Assembly (NCBI GenBank): GCA_015501595.1
Contig: JADNRX010001091.1
Span: forward strand, 1 to 14,669
Direction: 5' to 3'
DNA: 14,669 bases
Source of the DNA: Hymenopellis radicata
Lineage: Eukaryota > Basidiomycota > Agaricomycetes > Agaricales > Physalacriaceae
Below the pieces are notes generated by a model. That model was given only the letters and a program-made list of their open reading frames with translations. It made no database searches and was not told where the DNA came from. This document shows, piece by piece, positions 1-8,864 of the stretch; positions within the stretch are counted from its first letter, which is position 1; the number at the start of each line of letters is the position of its first letter. The translations under genes and the position numbers were made by a program.

Positions 1-309
1 CGTGGTTCGGAGACGCAGGAGGAGACGCTCGAGCGGGCGATGCGGGACCCGGAAGTCGCGAGCATCATGAACGACCCTGTCATGCAGCAGATTTTACAGC
101 AAGCGCAGACGAATCCCCAAGCTTTGCAGGACCATATGAAGAACCCTATAGTGAAGGGGAAGATTCAGAAGTTGATTAATGCGGGTATCATCAGGACCGG
201 TAAAGAGAAGTCTATGTTGTACGTTACTGTAGAGGAGTACTTGTGGAATCTAAAGGTCAATTTCGTTCGGTTCTTCTTTCTTATTTGTGTAGTACGTACT
301 GCTTTGTAG
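1..309 (+). CDS. STI1: C-terminal end of the Hsp70/Hsp90 co-chaperone Sti1 (Hop), 5' partial
   Basis: Only the last exon is present; reading frame 1 is open from the first base. Residues about 10-66 match the C-terminal STI1/DP2 domain of Sti1/Hop, a small helical domain that follows the TPR2 modules in a protein moving clients from Hsp70 to Hsp90 in the cytosol. Visible hallmarks are RDPEVASIMNDPVMQQIL, then NPQALQDHMKNP, then the terminal motif INAGIIRTG. Family members normally end one to a few residues after GIIRT, but here the frame runs on for about 35 unrelated residues to a stop at 307-309. A GTAAAG at 200 directly after the GIIRT codons could be a splice donor, with acceptors at 291-292 or 308-309, so the exact C-terminus is unsure. 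Identity is secure; the 3' end is not. Confidence 0.88.
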   Translation, partial: RGSETQEETLERAMRDPEVASIMNDPVMQQILQQAQTNPQALQDHMKNPIVKGKIQKLINAGIIRTGKEKSMLYVTVEEYLWNLKVNFVRFFFLICVVRTAL

Positions 310-1811
310 GTAGACTAAGATCAAGATTTGATCCATGCATCACTAGACCTCAATGTCCTAACGCGCGTAGATCGTGGCGTACGTTGTGGCATACGCGAGC
401 GGTATGGAATGGTATACATTCACGAATCATGGGGATAAGTACCGTGTGTTGACGGGATAACTGATCATCGCCACATTCTTAAGCTTCTTATGCTCCTCTA
501 AACGGTGAGGAGGTTTGCATAACTGAACCACCCATCGACGGGTATGGCGCGGATTATTACGCATGGCCGCTCAGACGAGGCACGCTGACCCCCTCATGAA
601 AAGGTGCCGGAGGATACCACTCATAGTACCAAGAATAAAGCAGAGGATTATTAGACCGAAGCCACATCCAAGCATGACTGTGATATGGCGAGAATGAAAC
701 AGAGGATCATTAGACACACACATCTGACTCTCTAGAGAATGGCATCATGTTCTCGGGCATACAAACAGCGTAGACAAGATTATGAAGCTCGGGAATTCAA
801 GTTGGAGAACCTGATTCTTCACCAAAGGGAGAGACAAGCGATTTTGATCGTGGAGAAACTGGATTGCGGTGGAGGGCCCCTACCGTAAGACGAGGCGGCC
901 ATCCTGCTTGTTTCCTAGAAGCGCGCCGCCTTGAGCCCGGAGTGAAGTGTCTCGTCAAAGGCAATGGTTGGGAGCTCAGCTAACGATGCCGAGACATCTT
1001 CAGAATCATAACTGGCTCGGCGAGTAGAGGCACGAAGCTGACGAGTCTAATGTCGTTGCCGTTGATTTCAATGCTCGTATTCAGATCGGGCATCTGGGCA
1101 CTGGTGAGACGCAGGATGTCGCCTGAGAGACTCCCGGGTACGACAGTCCGTAGCTCGTACCAACGATAGGATAGAGCAAACGAACATCGACAGGCCGTCG
1201 GTGATATTAGTCCCTTTTTTAGCCTGAGGCCTGAAGTTTGGCACTGTTGCGTAGTATAACAGAGTCTCTTAAGTTCTGGTAGGAAGATGGATCTGAGACA
1301 AAGAAGAGAGAAGGTTCAAGGCTGTCTCCACGAGGATTGTGGCAGACAGCGAAATCCTACTCCTTTGAAGATGTGGGCTCAGATGGAGGTACGACCAGAT
1401 GACATCCACTACTCTCCTTATATGTCGGAGTCCGGGACACCTGTCCGATCTCGTCGTTAGCGAGTCTAAGGCCATCGCGAATTCTGTTCGCAGTCGGGAC
1501 AGTGGTTTTCAGGCGGGAGACGAGCATCCATACAGCAGTAACCTGCACAGACATCCGGTCGATTACGACGCTACCCGACCATTGTATCGTCAGATGGCGG
1601 GTGACAAGACAGCTTTGGCTTCAAAAGACGACTCTCCAATCTCATCGTCATCTGTCAACATCAAAAGATAAGTACAAGCTGACTATCAAGAGACGAAGCG
1701 CGCGCATGTAATTGTTGTAGAATGAGGAAAAAGGCTCAGTTCGTGCAGTTCCTCATAGGCTAAGGCCTAGGCCTCACTAAACGCGATCGAGTGCGATCGA
1801 CGACATAAGCC
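310..1811. other. Gene-poor spacer between STI1 and the tandem NTPase genes
   Basis: I see no gene I can support in these 1.5 kb. Frames longer than 60 codons occur on both strands between 1269 and 1711, but they overlap each other, resemble nothing I know and lack flanking exons. A 49-codon frame at 739-888 (+) starts with ATG and is rich in charged, helix-favouring residues (AYKQRRQDYEAREFKLE). It could be a relic exon or chance. The stretch also holds an imperfect direct repeat (632-715) and a small inverted repeat, CTCCTC at 493-498 and GAGGAG at 507-512. It probably contains the STI1 3' UTR and the promoter of the first NTPase gene. Confidence 0.5.
632..715. repeat. Imperfect 25-bp direct repeat, period 59 bp
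   Basis: Bases 632-656 and 691-715 match at 22 of 25 positions. The core is AGAGGAT-T/C-ATTAGAC. The three differences are all transitions (A/G, G/A, T/C). The spacer between the copies is unrelated. It may be a remnant of a local duplication or part of a larger tandem array; nothing shows a function. Confidence 0.6.
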
Positions 1812-4809
1812 AAGTCACGAGACTTGTTGATTCTTTGACCATTGCCACCGAATGTGACGTTGATCAATGATTTCTTTGTCTCAACGGCCATCATGTCGCT
1901 CTCCGTCGACCCAAGCTTGTACAAAAAGCACGCTTCTGTATCTGACCTTAACATCGCTTCTCGGATGTTGGTCATGTTTACGCGGTATGGTCGCAGCCGA
2001 GACGGGCGAAGCGCCTTGTACCGACCAAGCTTACTGTTTAAGACTCCTCAACGACGATCCGATGCTACTTTGGGCCATGAGGAGGCTCTGGAATAAAAAA
2101 AATATTGCATAAAGCGCTCGGCACAGGTATGTCCATCGTAGCGTTTCCCGTGACGTTACTGACAAGATCCTCAGACTACTGTCCGATAATCCTCCCAAAA
2201 ACACACTGGACAGCCCGCCCTCTACTTTCGGACGCCGTTCAAGTTATCGTACGGGCCAAGAGCTCCTTGAGAACGCTCTAGCCAACAAGTCATTCCCGCC
2301 TGGGAGGCTCTGGGAGCCCACGATGCCACTCCCACCTAGGACTGCGGCTCACATTCGAGACTTGCGTATCCCACATGTTGAGGGGACAGTTGATCATCGT
2401 CCTGTCCTTCTTCTTTACGGCCTGGGTACTTTCCGCACGATACCTGATCTGTGTGAGAGGTTGGACGATATATTTTACGCGAAAAACAACATGTACGTAG
2501 TTATGAACGATCAAATTTCGTTTGCTGAAAATATACTAGATTTCTTGTCAATGGTTCCGCTTCCGGTAAAACAAAGCTGCTTTATGAAGGGCTCTGCAAG
2601 CACTGGGGCTTGTTCTTTACATGCGCGCTCGACGGAACTAATCTGGGTACCAATGAACTCGTGAACATCGCGAGAATGTTTCCTTCTGGTCTTCGTAACG
2701 CATCGAATTTCGGCATGAGTACTCATCCCAGCCTTCCGGCCCCCTCACAGATGAAGTACATTCACGCCATGGCGCACAAGCTGGCAAGCGACCTTCTCTT
2801 GGCACGCCTTGCGCTGTTCAAAGCGTTCTTAGAGGTGTCCTACGGTAGCGGGACGTCCGTTCTTCACAAACGACTTTGGCTTTGCTTCCAGTTACAGTCG
2901 TCACTTCTACATGCAGATTTGCGGGACACCAGTGGCGTCCTTACAGATCGTATCGGCGATGCATCCGCTGAGAAGTGGTTTTTAGATGACGCTATTCGAC
3001 AAACTCTACAGGAAATATTCCAAATATGGACACCGTCTGCCGAAGAGTCGCTTTTCATCGCTATCGACGAAGCTAATTGCTGCACTGAGCCCACACCCCT
3101 TCTCCAGGAGTCTGAAGAGGATGAAGTTGGAATACCCATATTGAAGGAAATATTGCGTATCTGGCATTACCACACCAAAGACTTTAACGTCACTTTCGTC
3201 GTCGCAGGCGTGAAGGTAGTACGCGAGTATTTCAGTGGACCAGAATGGGACTCATTCCGCTGGAGTTCTAATACGGGCGATTTCGTGCAAAATCCGAAGC
3301 TCCAAGAGGACTATCTTAAGCAAGTTCTGCCTCCAACCCTTGGGCGAAGTGCCGCGGGTCTCGCTCTGGCTCGACGAACGCAGAGGTGGCTGAGAGGACG
3401 GTACGTTCATAATGTTTTTCTTTCCTCAAAGGTTCCTAACCTCAGCCGCACCAGTCATCGACTAACAGCAGCGTTCGTAACGGAGCTTCTGGAACAAGGG
3501 TTCAAAACACCTCATCTTTATCTGAATCAATATGTCAGCAGCTTCATTGGCTGTCTTCCTCAAGATGAACGCCGATTTTACGAGTCTGGCGCTCTTGAAG
3601 ACGGCAATGCTTACAGCACTACTGTCTTAGAAGAAGATCCAGGTGCGCATACTCTCGCCTAGCCTGCCATCACTGATTCCAGCCCTCAACAGAGCCGGTC
3701 ATAGTCGCCAGCATTCATGACTCTCTCATTAGCTGTCTCATAACAGGAAAGACGAGCATCGTGTTTGATCCGGCAAGAATACTCATCGTCAATGACGTTA
3801 TTGGTCGTTTCGTTGATACGGACATGCAGCAGATCAGTATCGATGAACCCCTGATGCTCATCGCTGCTGCTCAGTGGTTCAGGGAAAAGGCCATTGCCCT
3901 CTCCTCCTGGTCTTACTACAAGCGTCCTGAATTCAAGCCTTTCAGGACCGTAGTCAACAGCACATACTTCATGGTACTTGCGATCCTGCATGCCTTCACT
4001 CGCCCTCGCTGCTTGACGGACCTACTCAAGTTTCCTCGAGTTCCCCCTTGGGCTCGTCAGAAGGCGCAGTTGATCAGGCTGCATAGGCACTCCAACAAGC
4101 AGCTAACGTGGTCGTATTACTCGTACAATCCCGGCACTTTCGCGCAGCTTGTCTATTGCTCTAACAGTCTCCGCGACATCAAAGCTTGGTTCGACAATAT
4201 GGGACGTGATGGTGCCCCGCCCTTCTGTATACTTAACTTCAGTTCGGCGTCTCCCACCGTTATCTTCCCTTTGCAATTAGAAGATAACTCTGCGGTGTGG
4301 CTCGCACTCAACGTTCTACTCGATCCCGCGGAAGATGTTGCTGATACTTTACGCCAAATGCATCCAGATAATATACTACGTGCCAGTGTACGTTCACTAG
4401 AGTATACATCACATTCATTATTAATGCTCTGCAACAGCTGTCATCATCAAGAGCCAACTCTGCTCAGAAACACGTGAGACGATTACCACCCCACTATTGT
4501 ATCAATGCTAATGATATTCCACAGGTTCAATCTGCATCGGCAGCGAAATATTTTCAACGATTGCCTTCACGACGCACCGACATAGGACAGTTCTCTCTTA
4601 TCCGAGTCCTTGCGCCGCTTTATGACGAAATCGAAATCGCTGCTCGCATCGACGTTTCGAAACAAAATCCCTGTGCGGTGCTCGACATGACCAAGCTTGA
4701 TGAAGTAACCTCCCAACTTTCCCCAGATAACTTTCTTAGAGATGTTATTGCGAATGCAAGCGGAGTATCGCAGCCCACTATCGATGTTCGAAACCTTGAC
4801 TGGGCGTGA
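1812..4809 (+). repeat. Tandem duplication, unit 1 (NTPase gene copy 1 with leader)
   Basis: This segment is the upstream member of a direct tandem duplication whose second member is 5059-8026. The two start codons are 3230 bp apart. Similarity starts just ahead of the genes: the 10-mer AAGTCACGAG lies at 1812-1821 here and at 5059-5068 in front of copy 2. It then runs through all seven exons. Introns match in position but hardly in sequence, and the copies differ throughout their coding sequence, so the duplication is old rather than an assembly artefact. Confidence 0.8.
1893..4809 (+). CDS. Crinkler/RHS-like P-loop NTPase, tandem copy 1, frameshifted in its first two exons
   Basis: Seven exons fit: 1893-2126, 2175-2492, 2540-3400, 3455-3642, 3693-4387, 4438-4473 and 4525-4809. 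Every intron is GT-AG (47-54 nt) and at the same place as in copy 2. From about 2270 on the gene is fully open. It has a Walker A motif (NGSASGKTKLLYEGL, codons from 2553), a Walker B-like LFIAIDEANCC, a strand TFVVAGVKVVREYF after it, and a C-terminal half ending in SQPTIDV. Compared with copy 2, the first two exons have five single-base indels: an extra base at 1977-1980, an extra A in the A8 run 2095-2102, one missing at the exon 1/2 junction, an extra A in 2197-2201, and one missing around 2258-2268. As written, exon 1 cannot be read through. If translation starts at ATG 2323, exons 2-7 give an intact protein of 744 residues lacking the N-terminal domain. It is either a 5'-degenerate gene, a shortened but working one, or partly a consensus error. 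A Crinkler-like identity rests on motif resemblance only. Confidence 0.72.
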
Positions 4810-5122
4810 CCTAGACGAAAAGTCTTCCTGCCGCTGATTCCTGGCCGATTGAAAGATGCGCTTGAATTCTTTGAGTCTAATATGGTATCGCTGTAGTATC
4901 AGCATTGCCTCGTCTGTCTGCTTTTCTCCATGCTTCTGTAGTCTGCTCGTCGTTTTCCTGTTTGCCTGCCTCCTCGTCGCTTTAGCACATAGTTATTTGT
5001 CTCTTAATTAATATTTTTGTCCGCCGCTGCGGCAAACGCGCTGAGCGCAAAATGCCGAAAGTCACGAGCCTTGAGGTAGTTGATCGCGACCCGTTTTAAC
5101 TTTTGTGGCTCCCGCCACCACT
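4810..5122. other. Spacer between the tandem NTPase genes (3' end of copy 1, promoter of copy 2)
   Basis: No gene is seen in these 313 bp. The stretch has a T-rich part near 4980-5020 with TTAATTAATATTTTT, a perfect small inverted repeat GCCGC-T-GCGGC at 5023-5033, and the 10-mer AAGTCACGAG at 5059-5068 shared with the leader of copy 1. The shared 10-mer lies 55 bp before the ATG of copy 2 and 72 bp before that of copy 1, so it may be a retained promoter or leader element, or simply the left edge of the duplication. Confidence 0.5.
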
Positions 5123-8026
5123 ATGTCAATCCCTATGGACCCAAAGATGTACGAGAAGTACTGGGTTCTGTCGAATCTCAAAACTGCCACTCAAGTGCTC
5201 GTCACGCTGCGCGGTCTTGTGAAAGGCGAGGCGCCTTGCACCGATGTGGACTTCTGTTTAAAGCTCCTCCATGATAACCCCATGCTTTATCGCTCCCTCC
5301 AAAAACTTTGGATACGTCGCTCTGTGCACAAAGCAGTGGGAATGTGTATGTTCTCTTCTTATATTCTGCGTAATTCAGTAAACCGAACTTGACCAGCTTT
5401 ACTCACCGACAACCCGCCACGAACCCACTGGACGAGCCGCTCGTTGTTCTCGGACGCAGTTCAATCTCTTCAACAGACTAGAGTGCTCATGGAGAAAGCT
5501 CTCGTAAATACACAGTACCCACCTGGGCCGCTTTGGAAACCCACGATGTCCCTTCCGCCAAGAACGGAAGCTCATATTCGTAGTCTGCGTATTCCGCAAG
5601 TCGAGGGGACAGTAGACCACCGTCCGGTTGTTCTTCTGTACGACCTGGGTAGTTTCATGTCGCACCCCATTCTACGCAAGAGATTAGATGACATATTTCA
5701 CGCCGGACAGAATACGTACGATTCAGGTCTCTTCCGCTGTTTTCTTCTCACACCACTACAGATTCCTCGTCAATGGTTCTGCATCGGGTAAAACGAAGCT
5801 TTTATATGAAGGCCTTTGCAAGCATTGGGGCTTGTTCTTTACGTGCGCTCTCGATGGGACCAATCTGGGCGCGGATGACCTCGTAATGCTTCTGAAAATG
5901 TTTCCGGCTGGTCTCCGCGACACTGCAAACTTCGCAATTATCTCTGATGCTCGTTTCCCCCCACCATCCAAGAGGATACACGTTCATGCGATGGCCCACA
6001 TGTTCGCAAGTGTGGCCCTTCTCAGCCGTCTTTTGCTGTTCAAAGCCTTCTTAGAAGCCTCTGCCTCCAGCAGTCGTCGACCTGACGACCTTAAACGGCT
6101 CTGGCTTCTCTTTCAACTACAGCCGTCACTGCTGCATGCAGATCTGAAAGACTCGCTCGATACTCTTAAATGTCTTGTCCGGGAAGCAGAAGGAGAAAAC
6201 TGGTTTCTGGACAATGCGATACGGCAGACTCTACAAGAAATCTTTCTGATCTGGACTCCTGCTCCCGAGGAAACGCTGTTCATCGTGGTGGATGAAGCCA
6301 ACTGTTGCACCGATTGTTTACCGGTCCTGCAAGAATCCGACGAAGATAGAAATGGGATTCCTTTTCTCAAGGAATTACTCCGTGTTTGGCATTATCACAC
6401 CAAAGACTTCAATGTCACCTTTGTTGTCGCTGGTGTGAGGATTGTTCGTGAGTACTTCAGTGACGCAGAATGGGACTCGTACCGCTGGAGCTCTAACACG
6501 GGAAGTTTTGCTGAGGATCCAAAACTTCAGCAAGAGTATCTCGACAAACTGATACCATCGAATTTTGCGAGAAGCGCCAGTGGTCGCGCATTGAGCAAAC
6601 GTATGACAAGGTGGTTAAAGGGACGGTACGTTTCGGCCAGTCTTATTTTATGGAGGGGTGTTAACTACTGATCTCTAGACATCGACTGACAGCATCGTTT
6701 GCAACGGAACTCCTCGAGCAAGGGTTCCAAACACCACATCTATATCTCAACAAATATATCCGAAGCTTCGCTTCCTGCGATCCCACAGATGAGCGTAAAT
6801 TTTATGAGCCTGGTAAGCTAGTACGAACTAGCAATCCTTACAATACAAGGGTCTTGTCGCGCGATCCTGGTGAGTTAGTCCATTCGCTTTCGTCCTCCAG
6901 TACCGATCACTCGCAGATTACGTCGTCCTCGCCAGCGTTCATGACGCTCTCGTCAGGTGCCTGGTAACTGGAAAGACGGACATCACATTTGGGCCCGAAA
7001 GAATTGATATTGTGAGTCAAGTTATCGGACGCTTCAAGGACGCAGACATGCAGAAGATTACCATTGATGAACCGCTCATTCTCAGCGCTGCTGGCAAGTG
7101 GTTCAGCCTGGACAAGGAGATCGCCATCACCAGCCTGTCGTACTATAGACAGCGCGAGTTCCGACCTTTTAGAACCCTAACCAACGCCACATACTTCATC
7201 CTCCTTGGCGTGTTTCACGCCTTCGTTCGACCTTGTCGTCTGACGGACCTCTTGGAGTTTTCTGATGTTCCAGCTTGGGCACATCAAGAAGCGCGGCTTA
7301 TCAAGCTGCACAAACTACCAGGCAAGCAGATGAAATGGTCATATTTATCGTATCTCTCGGGTACTTTCACCCAACTCGCCTGGGCTTCTGAAGGTCCTGA
7401 TGATACGCAAGCCTGGTTCGATGCCTTTGGGCGTGGCGGCGCCCCACCAATTTGTGTGCATGACTGTTCCGCCTCCCCCACCATCATCTTTCCTCTGCGT
7501 TTAAGAGACGACACTGCGGTATGGATAGCTCTAAAAGTTCTCATGGATCCTACTGGCGACATTGCTGAGATATTGCGGCAAATGCACCCCGACCATATTT
7601 TCGCCGTATGTTACCGCTGCCACGTCCTGCCTTGTCATATTGGACACTGATTTCTCCAATAGTCACCCTCACATGGAGGCAGCTCTTCTCCGAGACGTGT
7701 ACGTTCGCTTTGGCACTATGTTGTTGGTACTGACACTATTCTAGTCTTCTCTGGCCGAACGACTCCAGCAATTACCTTGTCGGCGTACTGACATAGGCAA
7801 ATTTTCCCTGATACGAGTTCTTGCACCACTGTACGACGAAGTCCGAATAGGGCCTCTTGATACTTCTGAGGAACCTCCGTGTGCGGTGGTCGACATGTCC
7901 AGGTTTGACGAGATAACTTCGCACCTGTCCTTGGAAGACATTTTTCGAGATGTCATCGCAAACGTGTGCGCAGCGTCTCAGCCTACGATTGACTCTAAGA
8001 GACCCGGCGTCGTAAGAATTAGGTAG
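5059..8026 (+). repeat. Tandem duplication, unit 2 (NTPase gene copy 2 with leader)
   Basis: This is the downstream member of the direct duplication whose first member is 1812-4809. Exon lengths in copies 1 and 2 are 234/223, 318/319, 861/864, 188/191, 695/689, 36/36 and 285/282 nt. No terminal inverted repeats or target-site duplications were seen at the unit edges, so unequal crossing-over or segmental duplication fits better than transposition. Confidence 0.8.
5123..8026 (+). CDS. Crinkler/RHS-like P-loop NTPase, tandem copy 2, intact seven-exon gene
   Basis: Exons are 5123-5345, 5397-5715, 5762-6625, 6679-6869, 6917-7605, 7663-7698 and 7745-8026, giving 2604 nt and 867 residues with all splice phases agreeing. 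The start MSIPMDP matches MSLSVDP of copy 1. Domains: an N-terminal region (about 1-80) with no resemblance to the Crinkler LFLAK-type header; a linker with LFSDAVQ; a PPRTEAHIRSLRIPQVEG block; then the NTPase with Walker A around residues 185-192 (NGSASGKT, Asn where the first Gly is usual) and Walker B LFIVVDEANCC (D358, E359), followed by TFVVAGVRIVREYF. The C-terminal half has conserved TYFILLGVFHAF, GAPPICV and SPTIIFPLRLRDDTAVWIALKVL, the last a paired-strand pattern that could belong to a diverged nuclease fold. No signal peptide or membrane segment was seen. P-loop plus DE fits ATP hydrolysis. In Crinkler/RHS-type effectors such NTPases are coupled to a toxic or nuclease domain, but that activity is not shown here. 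Substrate and role are unknown. Confidence 0.82.
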
Positions 8027-8864
8027 GTTCTGGTAGGGTACTAGTAAATTTGAGAGTGTTGAACCGAAGATTTTCGCATAGACTCAGAGGGATTAGAAAG
8101 GTGTGATTAATGAAAGCGATACATAGGTGAGCGGACATGTCTTCTGGGGAAGGAGCGGCTTCACTGGAAGGACTGGGGAAGCAAACACGTTCAACTTTCC
8201 CGCCAAAGCACGCGATCTTCGGAGAACTACCAAACAGAGTCGACATCTGTAGGATACTTAGTATGAGCAGTGGGCAGACAACTCACGACTATCTCAGTAG
8301 CTTCGGTCCGCCGTCGGAGGAGGTCACAGAGAGAAATGACGCGTCTGTTCATATGAGACTAGCCGGCATTGCGTTTATGGAGCTCGTAGTGTGTCTTATT
8401 CTCGAAAGGAATGGAATCATTCGTTCACGCTGTCGTACATTTTGTTTATAATACGCGTGACTGGGGCGAAAGGTCTTCGTAAGTCTTCAGATTCGGGTGA
8501 CCAGGTACTTATCTACTTGAACATTGATCGATCAGCAGTCAGCAAGATTCGACTAGGCAGGTTAATGTTCAGGAGTTCGAGCTTAGCCTGGCAAGATAGA
8601 CTACGTTACCTTACTTAGTCGCAGCGCACTGCCAGCGTCACGAGCGGTAAGCTTGGAGGACCTTCTCAGTCAAGGATGAGTAAGCGCGCCCTCCCTCTTG
8701 ATTTCATGTACGCCACAACGGACTATAAAATGGACCGCGTCGACCAAAGTTTATGTATCGACGCATCCTTTCACGCTCAGTTCTCTTGAGTGGGTTCTCC
8801 TCTCGTCTCGTGCAAGTTACGCCTCATAACTCCTAGCTGTCTTTGTTGTTGTTCTAGGAGCATC
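8027..8864. other. Spacer between NTPase copy 2 and the methyltransferase gene
   Basis: I see no supported gene here. A 104-codon ATG frame at 8137-8451 (+) has no recognisable domain, no partner exons and an equally open antisense frame (8019-8246), so I do not call it. The right end carries the core promoter of the methyltransferase gene (TATA at 8724) and a strong pyrimidine-rich splice acceptor, TTGTTGTTCTAG ending at 8857, eight bases before the ATG. The latter suggests a short intron in the 5' leader. Confidence 0.5.
8724..8730 (+). promoter_or_regulatory. TATA box of the methyltransferase gene
   Basis: TATAAAA lies 135 bp before the ATG at 8865, in a plausible place for a fungal TATA promoter. 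Initiation would fall some 30 bp or more downstream, near CATCCTTTCACGC (8764-8776). The leader would then include the putative leader intron ending at 8857. A strong TATA box often goes with regulated or inducible expression, but nothing here shows which signal is used. Confidence 0.5.

Noticed and set aside
1269..1711. Overlapping 65-90 codon frames on both strands
   Set aside because: Neither strand gives a recognisable protein, and the frames overlap each other without exon structure.
5123..5345. A Crinkler-type N-terminal header (LFLAK/DWL) or signal peptide on NTPase copy 2
   Set aside because: The first 80 residues begin MSIPMDPKMYEK and contain neither motif nor a hydrophobic leader. 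Resemblance to Crinkler-type proteins is confined to the NTPase part.
1812..8026. A transposable element carrying the NTPase genes
   Set aside because: No terminal repeats, target-site duplications, transposase or reverse-transcriptase motifs were seen; the genes retain introns, which also excludes retrocopies.
8137..8451. 104-codon ATG frame after NTPase copy 2
   Set aside because: No recognisable domain, no partner exons or splice context, and an antisense frame of similar quality overlaps it.
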